A stretch of DNA of 59,863 nucleotides from DAOTZR01 sp034432595 (GTDB taxonomy: Bacteria > Chloroflexota > Anaerolineae > B4-G1 > SLSP01): NCBI GenBank assembly GCA_034432595.1, contig DAOUBT010000005.1:1-59863 (forward strand), in the 5' to 3' direction. The translations under genes and the position numbers were made by a program. The notes under the pieces are model-generated. The model had not been told where the DNA came from. It was given only the letters and a program-made list of their open reading frames with translations, and did no database searches. Below are positions 26,170 to 34,191 of this stretch, one piece after another (position 1 is the stretch's first letter; every line of letters starts with the position of its first letter).

Positions 26170-26544
26170 TCTCCTGATGCGCCGACAAAGGTCGCGGAAA
26201 GTGATTACACCGTTACGTCCAACGGCCTGAAGTACTATGACTTTGTGGTGGGCACGGGCGCGCAGCCGCGTCGGGGGCAGACCGTCACCGTTCACTACAC
26301 CGGCTGGCTCACGGACGGCACCAAATTCGATAGCTCCTTAGATCGCGGCCAACCCTTCAGCTTTGTGTTGGGCATGGGGCAGGTCATCCCCGGCTGGGAC
26401 GAGGGCTTGGCCACGATGCACGTCGGTGGCAAGCGGCAGCTCGTGCTTCCGCCGGACCTGGCTTACGGCAGTCGCGGCGCGGGCGGCGTCATCCCGCCCA
26501 ACGCCACCCTCATCTTCGAGGTCGAACTGCTGGACGTAAAATAA
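26170..26544 (+). pseudogene. Second FKBP domain, in frame beyond an amber codon
   Basis: Directly after TAG 26167 the same frame reads SPDAPTKVAESDYTV and then a full FKBP domain (SNGLKYYDFVVGTG ... VTVHYTGWLTDGTKFDSS ... GAGGVIPPNATLIFEVEL) to TAA 26542. The conserved first strand lies upstream of the only usable start codons (GTG 26245 and GTG 26248), and no Shine-Dalgarno precedes them, so this segment was made to be translated as part of the upstream gene. Apart from the amber codon nothing is decayed: no frameshift and all active-site residues present, which argues for a very recent mutation, a base-call error, or readthrough. Confidence 0.75.
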
Positions 26545-26565
26545 ACCCATAACCACAAACTCGCG

Positions 26566-26961
26566 GGGCAAAGCTCCGCCTTAAATGTGGACCAAGGCTC
26601 CGCCTTGACTGTGGGGCAAAACTCTGTTTTGCCCAACGGGCAAAGCTCCGCCTTGAATGTAGGGCAAGGCTCCGCCTTGCCAAAGTCTGTGGCTCCGCCT
26701 TGCCGACTGTGGGGCAAAACTCCGTTTTGCCCAACGGGCAAAGCTCCGCCTTGAATGTTGGGCAAGGCTCTGCCTTGCCGACTGTGGGGCAAAACTCTGC
26801 CTTGCCGACTGTGGGGCAAAACTCCGTTTTGCCTAACGTGGGGCAAGGCTCCGCCTTGCCGTTGGAGTTGTGGACCAAGGCTCCGCCTTGAATGTAGGGC
26901 AAGGCTCTGCCTTGCCAAAGTCTGTGGCTCTGCCCTGCCCAAACCTTTGGCTCTGCCCTGT
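26566..26961. repeat. Array of about 15 small palindromic units
   Basis: The 454-base gap 26545-26998 is filled by 20-27 bp units, each a short inverted repeat around CTCCG or CTCTG: GGCAAGGCTCCGCCTTGCC and GGGCAAAACTCCGTTTTGCCC alternate, with half units AAAGCTCCGCCTT and linkers AATGTAG, GACTGTG, CAACG. Where the left arm is AAAAC the right is usually GTTTT; where it is AAGGC the right is GCCTT, so arms mostly co-vary. A block of four units (about 26612-26705) is repeated nearly intact at about 26711-26780. Open frames through the array are artefacts of its periodicity. Confidence 0.85.
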
Positions 26962-26998
26962 CCTTGTCCGTTATTCGCCATACATCGGGAGGTCATCC

Positions 26999-28183
26999 AT
27001 GCGTTACATTGTCGTCGGAGGAGGTGTGGCGGGCATCACCGCCGCGCAAGAATTAGCCAAACGTGACCCCGGTTCAGTCATGGTTTTTTCGGGCGAACCT
27101 CACGCCTACTACTACCGTCCGCGGCTGACGGAATATCTGGCAGGTGAGGTGGACCTGGCGCAACTCATCCGCCGTCCACGCGAGTGGTATGTGGAGCGCG
27201 GCGTGGACTTGCACCTTGGTGAGCCGGTTGTCGCCCTGGATGTGGCCCGCAAGTGCGTGACCCTGCGCAATGAGCGTGAAATTTCCTACGATCGCCTGCT
27301 TGTAGCGACGGGCAGCTACCCGATGTTTCTTCCCATTCCAGGGCGGGAGAAGCGCGGCGTTTTTACGATGCGCACCTTAGAGGATGCGGAAGCCATCCTG
27401 GCTTACGCACGCCAGGCCGAGCGTGCGATTGTGATTGGCGGTGGCCTGCTGGGATTGGAAACGGCGCGCGGGTTGCGCGTCCGTGGTCTGGAAGTCACCG
27501 TGCTGGAATACTTCCCGCGCCTGTTGCCGCGCCAACTCGATGAAGAAGGGGCGGCGCTGCTCAAGGTTCTTATCGAAGCGCAGGGTATTCAGGTGGCTTT
27601 GAGCGCTGACACGCAGGAAATTGAAGGCGATTCCAGCGTGACCGGGCTGCGCCTCAAGGATGGGCGCGCCTTTTCGGCGCAGATGGTCGTCATGGCGGCG
27701 GGTGTACGTCCGGACGTGGCTTTAGCGCAACAGGCCGGATTGCAGGTCGAGCGTGGCGTGGTAGTCAACCCGCAGATGCAAACATCTGCGCCCGACGTGT
27801 ACGCCGCGGGGGATGTGGCCGCTTTCAACGGGCGCATCTGGGCCATCGCTCCTGTTGCCCTGGCCCAGGCGAAAGTCGCGGCGGCGGCCATGGCAGGCGA
27901 ACCGGCTGTTTACGAAGAAATCGTTCCCTCAACCACGCTCAAAATCATGGGCATTGACCTCACCTCGGCGGGCGTCTCCTGTCCTGCGCCGGGGCAGGAC
28001 TTCATCGAACTGCGCTGCACCGACCCGGTGGCCCTCACCTACAAAAAACTCGTCCTCACTGCGGAAGGGGAATTGGTAGGTGCCATTGTGTTAGGAGATA
28101 AGACCCTCGCTAAGCGCTTAGAATCACTTCTTACCTCTCACGCCCGTCTGAGCGCGGAAGAAGCCGCAGCGCTGATCGCGTAA
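26999..28183 (+). CDS. FAD/NAD(P)-dependent pyridine nucleotide-disulfide-type oxidoreductase
   Basis: 394 residues. N-terminal FAD-binding Rossmann motif YIVVGGGVAGITAAQELA; ATGSYP marks the second FAD contact; NAD(P)-binding motif VIGGGLLGLETARGLRVRG near residue 142; FAD-ribityl motif VYAAGDVA near 270. This is the layout of rubredoxin/ferredoxin-NAD(P) reductases and the NirB flavin module. No catalytic CXXC is evident, so it most likely passes electrons from NAD(P)H to a small redox protein not found nearby. ATG 26999 has GGGAGG 6 bases upstream; the longer frame runs through the palindrome array. The gene converges with pxpC. Confidence 0.88.
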   Translation: MRYIVVGGGVAGITAAQELAKRDPGSVMVFSGEPHAYYYRPRLTEYLAGEVDLAQLIRRPREWYVERGVDLHLGEPVVALDVARKCVTLRNEREISYDRLLVATGSYPMFLPIPGREKRGVFTMRTLEDAEAILAYARQAERAIVIGGGLLGLETARGLRVRGLEVTVLEYFPRLLPRQLDEEGAALLKVLIEAQGIQVALSADTQEIEGDSSVTGLRLKDGRAFSAQMVVMAAGVRPDVALAQQAGLQVERGVVVNPQMQTSAPDVYAAGDVAAFNGRIWAIAPVALAQAKVAAAAMAGEPAVYEEIVPSTTLKIMGIDLTSAGVSCPAPGQDFIELRCTDPVALTYKKLVLTAEGELVGAIVLGDKTLAKRLESLLTSHARLSAEEAAALIA

Positions 28184-28261
28184 ATGCTGGTTGTTGGAAG
28201 CTGGTACCTGACCGTTGGTACGGGTTGTTGAAGCAGGATCCAGCTTCCAGCATCCAGTCCT
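28184..28261. repeat. Short copy of the TTCCAGC repeat between convergent genes
   Basis: The gap between the oxidoreductase and pxpC stops contains GGATCCAGCTTCCAGCATCCA and, upstream, TTGGAAGCTGG, which can pair with it. The heptad units match those of the tract at 29251-29798. It may serve as a bidirectional hairpin. Confidence 0.5.
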
Positions 28262-29233
28262 CTAAATCGCGCCCCACGCCTCTTCTTCTACCGTCACTGG
28301 CTGCGCCTCCAGCAATGCGCGCCAGGCCGCGCGTGCCGTCACGAGATCCGTCACAGCGAAACGCACCGTGCTCCCTGGCAGACACTGTGCCAGCAGCGGC
28401 AAATCCGCGCGGATGACGGTGGCAATTTTCGGATACCCGCCCGTTGTCTGATGATCCGCCAGCATCACGATAGGCTGACCGTTGGGCGGTACCTGCACGC
28501 ATCCCATCATCACCCCGTCGGAAATCATCTCCGCTGCGTCCGCCATGATGGGTGGCCCCTGCAACCGTGTTCCCATACGGTCGGATTGGGGCGTTACGCT
28601 ATAGGCAGCGCCGAGAAACGCTTCCCAGCCCGCGCGCGTGAACACTTCCGCCTGTGGACCGGGGATGACGCGCAAGGTGGGGGAGGAGCTATAAGCAGGA
28701 CGCAGGCGCTCCGGCCAGTAGCGCTCCTCATATTGTGGCGGTGCTGCGTGGACGGGGAGTCTATCCCCGGCGCGCAGCGCGCGTCCCTCCATGCCGCCGA
28801 AAGCTCCTGGCAGGTAAGTGCTCTGTGAGCCTAAAAAAGCGGGCAGGGCCAATCCGCCGCGCACGGCCATATACGCGCGCAAACCGCTGCGCCGTTCCCC
28901 AAAGCGCAGCACATCACCGGTGCGCAGGTTAAAACTTTGGTGGAAGGGGACCCGCTCCCTCTCGTTGCGCCACACGTCGAACACGGCGCCGCACAAGGCC
29001 ACCGTCAGGGGACGGAGCGCCCGCAAAGTCGGCCCGGCGAGCGTGATTTCCAGCCCGGCTGCATCCGGTGCGTTCCCCACCAGCAAATTCGCGGCGCGCA
29101 ACGCCCATGGATCCACGGGACCGGAGGGCGGAATCCCGTATCGCGCCCATCCATACCGCCCGCCGTCCTGCACCGTCGTCAACAGACCTGACTCGATGAC
29201 CTCAAAACCCAGCTCAACCAATCTGGCCCTCAA
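28262..29233 (-). CDS. pxpC: 5-oxoprolinase subunit PxpC (KipA/biotin-dependent carboxylase-like fold)
   Basis: 323 residues from TTG 29233; TTG 29221 is an alternative and no ATG exists at the family's start. Landmarks: SGLLTTVQDGGRYGWARYGIPPSGPVD at the N-terminus (first 20 residues enough to identify the family), YMAVRGG, and YSVTPQSDRMGTRLQG near residue 210. With PxpA and PxpB it forms the ATP-dependent prokaryotic 5-oxoprolinase that opens pyroglutamate to glutamate. Normally pxpB and pxpC touch or overlap; here a 7-bp repeat tract of about 500 bases lies between, and the start codon sits at its edge, so the native start may have been lost. Confidence 0.88.
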   Translation of the reverse strand: MRARLVELGFEVIESGLLTTVQDGGRYGWARYGIPPSGPVDPWALRAANLLVGNAPDAAGLEITLAGPTLRALRPLTVALCGAVFDVWRNERERVPFHQSFNLRTGDVLRFGERRSGLRAYMAVRGGLALPAFLGSQSTYLPGAFGGMEGRALRAGDRLPVHAAPPQYEERYWPERLRPAYSSSPTLRVIPGPQAEVFTRAGWEAFLGAAYSVTPQSDRMGTRLQGPPIMADAAEMISDGVMMGCVQVPPNGQPIVMLADHQTTGGYPKIATVIRADLPLLAQCLPGSTVRFAVTDLVTARAAWRALLEAQPVTVEEEAWGAI

Positions 29234-29250
29234 CTTTCATCCCGTACGCC

Positions 29251-29798
29251 GCTTCCTGCTCCAGCTTTCTGCTTTCCGCTTCTCGTTTCAGTTTCCAGCA
29301 TCCCGCTTCCAGCTTCCCGCCTTCAGTATCCCGCTTCCGGTTTTCAGCATCCAGCATCCAACCAGCTTCCAGCTTCCCGCCTTCAGTATCCCGCTTCCGG
29401 TTTCCAGCTTTCCGCTTCCAGTTTTCAGCATCCAGCATCCAACCAGCTTCCAGCTTCCAGTTTCCAGCTTTGCGCTTCCAGTTTTCAGCATCCAGCATCC
29501 AACCAGCTTCCAGCTTCCGGCATCCAGCTTCCAGCTTCCAGCTTCCAGTATCCGGCATCGCTTCTCGCTTCCCGCCCTCAGTATCCTGCTTCCGGTTTCC
29601 AGCTTCCAGTTCCCAGCATCCAGGTTCCAGCTTCCAGTATCCGGCACCGCTTCTCGCTTCCCGCCCTCAGTATCCTGCTTCCGGTTTCCAGCTTCCAGTT
29701 CCCAGCATCCAGCTTCCAGCTTCCAGTATCCGGCACCGCTTCTCGCTTCCCACCCTCAGTATCCTGCTTCCAGCTTCCAGCTTCAGCTTCCGGTATCC
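29251..29798. repeat. Heptanucleotide tandem repeat tract, consensus G(C/T)(T/A)TCCA
   Basis: About 75 units of 7 bp such as GCTTCCA, GCATCCA, GTTTCCA, GTATCCC and GCTTCCG follow each other almost without break, with an 11-base variant GCATCCAACCA recurring three times. Larger repeats of about 75 and 95 bp are built from them. It resembles the short tandemly repeated (STRR) heptamers known from cyanobacteria. It replaces the normal pxpB-pxpC junction and supplies the TGA stop of pxpB. I see no gene within it; long frames are periodic artefacts. Confidence 0.9.
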
Positions 29799-30451
29799 TC
29801 CACCGCCACCATCTTCACCCGATCCCCCGCCTGAATCCAAAATGGCTCATCCCGTTGCGCGTCGAACAGGGGCAGCGCCGTCCGTCCGATGATGCGCCAG
29901 CCGCCCGGCGTGGGCAGCGCGTAGATCCCCGTTTGCGCGCCGGCGATGCCCACACTCCCCGCCGCCACGCGCGTGCGCGGCGTGCTCAGACGTGGCGTTG
30001 CCAGTTCTGGCGGCAATCCCAAAAGATAGGCGAACCCCGGCGCAAATCCCAACATCGCCACCTGATACGTCACCGCGCTGTGACGACGAATCACCTCTTC
30101 CGGCGTCAATCCGCAATGACGCGCCACATCCTCCAAATCGGGACCGGCTTCCCCGCCATAATGTACCGGCACCTCAATCACGCGCCCCGCGGACCGACTG
30201 CTGGCCGCTTCCAGGCCTTCCAGCAGACGGGTGATGGTCGCTTCCAGGATTTCGCTGCCCTGCAGCGCATCGAATTTCACCAGCAGCGCCCGGTAAGTTG
30301 GCACCGTCTCCACCAGACCCGTTGGCGCTGCGGCCCGGAGGAGCGCATCTAAAGCGTGGACGCGCGCATTGAGAGCTGCGTCCAGCGTATCCCCCAGCTC
30401 CACGCTGAACGCACTTTCCCCTACCGCCACCATGCGTGGATAACGCTTCAT
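29783..30451 (-). CDS. pxpB: 5-oxoprolinase subunit PxpB (KipI-like)
   Basis: 222 residues. Typical features: VPTYRALLVKFD near 50, IEVPVHYGGEAGPDLEDVA near 90, LGFAPGFAYLLGLP near 133 and RVAAGSVGIAGAQTGIY near 160. It is the partner that forms the catalytic BC complex with PxpC. ATG 30451 overlaps the pxpA stop as ATGA. The last residues (EDTGS) and the stop codon come from the edge of the heptad tract, so the natural C-terminus may have been trimmed by a residue or two, though the length is normal. Confidence 0.9.
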   Translation of the reverse strand: MKRYPRMVAVGESAFSVELGDTLDAALNARVHALDALLRAAAPTGLVETVPTYRALLVKFDALQGSEILEATITRLLEGLEAASSRSAGRVIEVPVHYGGEAGPDLEDVARHCGLTPEEVIRRHSAVTYQVAMLGFAPGFAYLLGLPPELATPRLSTPRTRVAAGSVGIAGAQTGIYALPTPGGWRIIGRTALPLFDAQRDEPFWIQAGDRVKMVAVEDTGS

Positions 30452-31224
30452 GACTCACCCGCTTGCGGCGCCCGCACCGCTACCCCCGCTGCTTCGAGCG
30501 CCGCGCGCACCCGACGTGCCAGCTCTGCCGCGCCGGGGGTGTCCCCGTGGATGCACAGCGTATCCACCCGCAGCGGAATCGCCTCCCCGCTGGATGTGAG
30601 CACTTCGCCTGCCACGGCCATTCGTACCGCGCGACGCACCACCTCGTCCACGTCATGGATGACCGCGCCCGGCTCGCCGCGTGGCACGAGACTCCCATCA
30701 GGCCGGTAGGCGCGGTCGGCGAAGCCCTCACGTAATACGCGCAACCCGGCGGCCTGCGCCGCCTGTTCCAGCGCGCCGTTGGGCAGCGTCATCACCATCA
30801 TCGTAGCATCGAAATCCCGCGCGGCCTCGACGAAGGCTTCGGCGCAGGCCCTATCGCGCGCTAAACGATTGTAGAGCGCCCCGTGAGCTTTGACGTGGCG
30901 CAACCCCGTCCCCGCCGCGCGCGCAAAAGCCGCGAGCGCGCCGAGCTGATACAGCGTGAAAGCGTACACCTCATCAGGATTGAGGCTCATCTCCCGCCGC
31001 CCGAAACCCTGCAGGTCGGGGTAGCCGGGATGGGCGCCGAGCGCCACACCCCGCGCTGCCGCTGCGTGAATCGTCGCGCGCATCACCAGCGGATCGCCGG
31101 CGTGCAGCCCACAGGCGATATTCGCCGACGTGATGACATCAAAAAGGGCGTTATCTTCGCCCAACCGATAACGCCCATAACTCTCTCCGACATCACTGTT
31201 GAGGTCTATGGTGCGCCCTGTCAT
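30448..31224 (-). CDS. pxpA: 5-oxoprolinase subunit PxpA (LamB/YcsF family)
   Basis: 258 residues, full length. Landmarks: IDLNSDVGESYGRY at the start, ITSANIACGLHAGDP near 32, GAHPGYPDLQGFGRR near 62, VKAHGALYN near 110 and CIHGDTPGA near 225. It is the third subunit of the pyroglutamate-opening enzyme. It opens the pxpA-pxpB-pxpC run. No Shine-Dalgarno precedes ATG 31224; instead the start codon lies at the end of a 19-bp repeat found three times in the window, with TATGAC 8 bases upstream, so a leaderless or repeat-borne start is possible. Confidence 0.92.
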   Translation of the reverse strand: MTGRTIDLNSDVGESYGRYRLGEDNALFDVITSANIACGLHAGDPLVMRATIHAAAARGVALGAHPGYPDLQGFGRREMSLNPDEVYAFTLYQLGALAAFARAAGTGLRHVKAHGALYNRLARDRACAEAFVEAARDFDATMMVMTLPNGALEQAAQAAGLRVLREGFADRAYRPDGSLVPRGEPGAVIHDVDEVVRRAVRMAVAGEVLTSSGEAIPLRVDTLCIHGDTPGAAELARRVRAALEAAGVAVRAPQAGES

Positions 31225-31286
31225 TTCGCGTAGTCATAAAAAGAAGACGTGAAGGCGAAGCCTTATCATTTCGCGTAGTCATAAAA
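31223..31286 (-). repeat. Two copies of a 19-bp dispersed repeat before pxpA
   Basis: ATTTCGCGTAGTCATAAAA occurs at 31223-31241 and 31268-31286 (45 bp apart) and again at 45643-45661. On the minus strand the motif reads TTTTATGACTACGCGAAAT, and in the first copy its final AT begins the pxpA ATG. The spacer holds a small AAGGC-GCCTT palindrome. Confidence 0.7.
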
Positions 31287-31315
31287 GCTAAGCATAGTCA
31301 AAAAGCTATGCCAGC

Positions 31316-32155
31316 TCAAGCTATCCGTTCTCGCATCCAGGTGACCACATCCTGCAACACCTGTTCGCGTCCGATCTCGTTGAAGCATTCGTGATAATAG
31401 CCCGGATACTCGCGATACATCTTATCCTGCGCGCTGCAGCGCTCGAAGAAGCGCCGTGCGCCTTCCGGCAGGCAGATGCCATCCGCACCGCCCTGCACCA
31501 TGAGCAACGGCAGGGTGGGGGACCATTGCCCCGCGTTTTTGAGAGCCATCCGCGCCGCGCGCACCATGCCGTAACCCAGGGCCGGCGTGGCGATGCGATG
31601 CACGAGCGGATCTTCCACATAGGCCTTGACTACGGCCTCATCGTGGGAAAGGAGTGCTGGATTAAGCTGCGTCTCGACCGGCTTGTGGGGCGCGACGCGC
31701 GCCAGCACGGGGAGCAGCGCCATGAGCAGCGGCGAGGTGCCGGAGGTTTTGAGCGCAGGTGAGGATGCAATCACCCCGCGCAGCAAATCCGTGTAAGTGA
31801 GGGCATACGTGAGCACAATCAGACCGCCCATGCTGTGCCCTAGCAGGAACAGCGGCGCCTGTCCGATGCGCTCCGTTAATTGCAGAAGGAATTGCCGTGT
31901 GTCCTCGCGATAGTTGCACCAGGTCTCGATGTCCCCACGCGCCCCATCGGAACGTCCGTGGCCGCGCAAATCGAAACTGTGGACGGCAAATCCTTGGGGC
32001 GTGAACCATTCCGCCATGGGCGCGTAGCGTCCGCTGTGCTCGCCAATGCCGTGTACCACCGCCACATGCGCCAGGATGCGTCCATCTGGCAGCCAGCTCT
32101 GGCGGAACAGCCGCTGTCCATCGTGACCGTAAAAATCACCGTGTTCAGATCTCAT
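31316..32155 (-). CDS. Alpha/beta hydrolase, monoacylglycerol-lipase-like
   Basis: 279 residues with a complete serine-hydrolase triad: oxyanion motif VVHGIGEHSGRY near 33, nucleophile Ser in LLGHSMGGL near 107, acid Asp in VQGGADGIC near 227, and His in GYYHECFNE near 258. The HGxGEHSGRY plus RGHGRSDG pair is typical of serine aminopeptidase S33/monoacylglycerol lipases, which free fatty acids from lipids. No signal peptide. It is last in an ltaE > unknown > hydrolase run and its start overlaps the upstream stop as ATGA. The substrate is uncertain. Confidence 0.88.
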   Translation of the reverse strand: MRSEHGDFYGHDGQRLFRQSWLPDGRILAHVAVVHGIGEHSGRYAPMAEWFTPQGFAVHSFDLRGHGRSDGARGDIETWCNYREDTRQFLLQLTERIGQAPLFLLGHSMGGLIVLTYALTYTDLLRGVIASSPALKTSGTSPLLMALLPVLARVAPHKPVETQLNPALLSHDEAVVKAYVEDPLVHRIATPALGYGMVRAARMALKNAGQWSPTLPLLMVQGGADGICLPEGARRFFERCSAQDKMYREYPGYYHECFNEIGREQVLQDVVTWMRERIA

Positions 32156-32913
32156 GCCTCACCTCCCTTGCGCGCAACGCGGCCTTGTTGCTGCAGGCGC
32201 GCTTTGTACTTGAGCCAGGTGCGCCAGACCGCTTCACCTTCCTGATGGGGCGCAACCTGATGCAGGAAGGGAAAATCCTGTGGCGTGACCGCAATTTTCG
32301 CAATGGGGCGTACCGGGTTGGGGCAAACCCACTCATCATAGCGCACCACGCTGTTCGAAACCGGCTTGAAAGCCGGACGCGGCAGGATATACACCATGCC
32401 CGTGCGCCAGGGCTTGAGCTTATGCAACGTCTCGTTCAACGAAAAATAATAGTAGCGGCGTTCCTGTGCGCGCGTGATTTTGACCACAAAGGCCCCACTG
32501 CGCACCGATCCCTGATACAGGGCCTGATCGAGGATGGCGTTGAAAATCGGCCAGATGCCATCCGCACTGGCAAACACGCCACGCAGGCGCTGCCCGCTGG
32601 AATCGTTTTGTTCGTGCGGTTCCAGCACCGTGATGGCGGGGTTATTCGACCCATAGAGCACCACATCCTGTTGGGTCACCAGATAGCGCAAGAACTCGTG
32701 TCGCGGGTAGGGGAGGGTGTAATCAATCGGCTGTTCCAATCCCAGGCTGAAGGCGCGCAGGAACAGCGCGTCGAAGGCGCGGCGGCGTTCCTCATTGGGC
32801 GCCCAGGTAGGCTCTGGCAAGAACAAAGCCCGCAGGACGACCGTTGCCAGGGCCGCGGTCACCTCATCCAACCCCTGACGCAGTTTACTATCTTGGGCTT
32901 TAGGCGCGTTCAT
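32152..32913 (-). CDS. Conserved-looking protein of unknown function
   Basis: 253 residues, soluble, no motif I can name. Visible landmarks are PRHEFLRYLVTQQDVVLYGS near 70-90, VLEPHEQNDSSGQ near 97 and DGIWPIFNAI near 120; the C-terminus is basic. The density of aromatic and charged conserved-looking motifs suggests an enzyme or nucleic-acid-associated fold, but nothing more can be said. It overlaps ltaE by 14 bases and the hydrolase by 4, so the three genes are made together. Confidence 0.7.
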   Translation of the reverse strand: MNAPKAQDSKLRQGLDEVTAALATVVLRALFLPEPTWAPNEERRRAFDALFLRAFSLGLEQPIDYTLPYPRHEFLRYLVTQQDVVLYGSNNPAITVLEPHEQNDSSGQRLRGVFASADGIWPIFNAILDQALYQGSVRSGAFVVKITRAQERRYYYFSLNETLHKLKPWRTGMVYILPRPAFKPVSNSVVRYDEWVCPNPVRPIAKIAVTPQDFPFLHQVAPHQEGEAVWRTWLKYKARLQQQGRVARKGGEA

Positions 32914-33934
32914 GCAGGATCTCCTCGATAGCCTGAAGTGTGGTTTCGATGTCGGCGTCGCTAATCCAGTAGTGGGTCACCGCGCGCAAGCGGCGGGCAT
33001 CCCGCGCCAGCATCAAAATGCCGCGCGCCTTTAGCTTTTCGGTCAGGCTGATGGCGTCCATCGGTAGCGTGGGGGCCAGCTCAAAATAGACGATGTTGGT
33101 CGGCGCCGGGGTGACGCTGACGCCGGGCAGCGCCGCCAATCCTTCGGCCAACCGCCGGGCGCGGCGGTGGTCCTCATGGAGACGCTGTGGCATCGTTTCC
33201 AGCGCCACCATGCCAGCCGCGGCCAGCACGCCGGCCTGTCGCATACCGCCACCCAGGACCTTGCGCGCACGGCGCGCCTCGGCAATAAAGGCGCGACTGC
33301 CGCAGATGACCGAACCGACGGGGGCACACAATCCTTTGGAAAGGCAAAACGTGACGCTGTCCGCTTCGCGCACCAATTCGCGCACATCCACGCCCAAAGC
33401 TGCGGCGGCGTTGAAGATGCGGGCCCCATCAATATGAAGCTTAAGACCGTGCCGGTGCGCGAGTTCCGCCACAGCCTGCGTGTATTCCGGAGTGAGCACC
33501 GCACCGCCACACAGATTGTGCGTATTTTCCAGGCAAATCAAGCGCGTGCGTGGATAGTGAATGTTGTCGGGACGAATGGCGGCCTCAATCGCTGCCAGGT
33601 CCATGGTGCCGTCCGGACGGTTGGGCAGCGTATGCGGGATGATGCCTCCCAAAGCCGCGATGCCACCCTGTTCGTAGACAAACGTGTGGCTCAAGTTCCC
33701 CAGAATCACCTCATCCCCACGTCCGCAGTGGGCGAGAATCGAGGCCAGGTTGCCCATGGTGCCGCTGGGGACGAAAAGCGCGGCCTCTTTTCCCAGGCGC
33801 TCGGCGGCCAGCTCCTGCAGGCGGTTGACGGTTGGGTCATCGCCGAATACATCATCTCCGACCTCGGCCTGTGCCATCGCCGCGCGCATCTCCGGCGTGG
33901 GTTGTGTGACGGTATCGCTGCGCAGATCAATCAC
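32900..33934 (-). CDS. ltaE: Low-specificity L-threonine aldolase
   Basis: 344 residues. A PLP enzyme that splits L-threonine or allo-threonine to glycine and acetaldehyde. IDLRSDTVTQPTPEMR at the start, GDDVFGDDPTVNRLQ near 25, ENTHN near 135, HIDGAR near 165, and the PLP lysine in FCLSKGLCAPVGS near 200. GTG 33934 is chosen because GGAGG lies 5 bases before it and the protein then begins M-IDLRSDTV as in known LtaE; the ATG 33946 start would place the Shine-Dalgarno inside the gene. A TATAAT box lies about 35 bases upstream. Confidence 0.92.
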   Translation of the reverse strand: MIDLRSDTVTQPTPEMRAAMAQAEVGDDVFGDDPTVNRLQELAAERLGKEAALFVPSGTMGNLASILAHCGRGDEVILGNLSHTFVYEQGGIAALGGIIPHTLPNRPDGTMDLAAIEAAIRPDNIHYPRTRLICLENTHNLCGGAVLTPEYTQAVAELAHRHGLKLHIDGARIFNAAAALGVDVRELVREADSVTFCLSKGLCAPVGSVICGSRAFIAEARRARKVLGGGMRQAGVLAAAGMVALETMPQRLHEDHRRARRLAEGLAALPGVSVTPAPTNIVYFELAPTLPMDAISLTEKLKARGILMLARDARRLRAVTHYWISDADIETTLQAIEEILHERA

Positions 33935-33966
33935 ATGCGCCTCCATAGATGAAAAGTTGCTCTTGC

Positions 33967-33993
33967 ATTATAGGCGAGTAGCAAAAAATGCAA
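33967..33993 (-). promoter_or_regulatory. Promoter of the ltaE run
   Basis: On the minus strand: TTGCAT (33993-33988), 15 bases, TATAAT (33972-33967). The rest of 33994-34191 shows no gene. Confidence 0.5.
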
Positions 33994-34191
33994 AATTCCC
34001 AGGATAGCCGTTACAACTCCCTTTTGAAAGCGGGGCACTTCAGGACGGGAGCCACGTTCAACCAGGGATTCAGGTGGGCGACGCCACAGGATTGGCTAAA
34101 GTTAAGGCGTTGCCTTTCCCTATCCCGCTTTCCTGCTCAACTTACGGCTTATCAGGCTTTTTCTCCCAGGTTTGCCGGTCAGGAGCAAGCT

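Noticed and set aside
26566..26961. CRISPR array
   Set aside because: Units are 20-27 bp with no unique spacers of constant length and no cas genes nearby; each unit is itself a palindrome.
26463..26996. Open frames through the palindrome array
   Set aside because: The products are repeats of GQGSALP or KAEPCPT type produced by the array's periodicity.
28818..29834. Long open frames through the heptad tract
   Set aside because: A 7-bp repeat gives stop-free frames with 7-residue periodicity on both strands; there is no start signal or family match.
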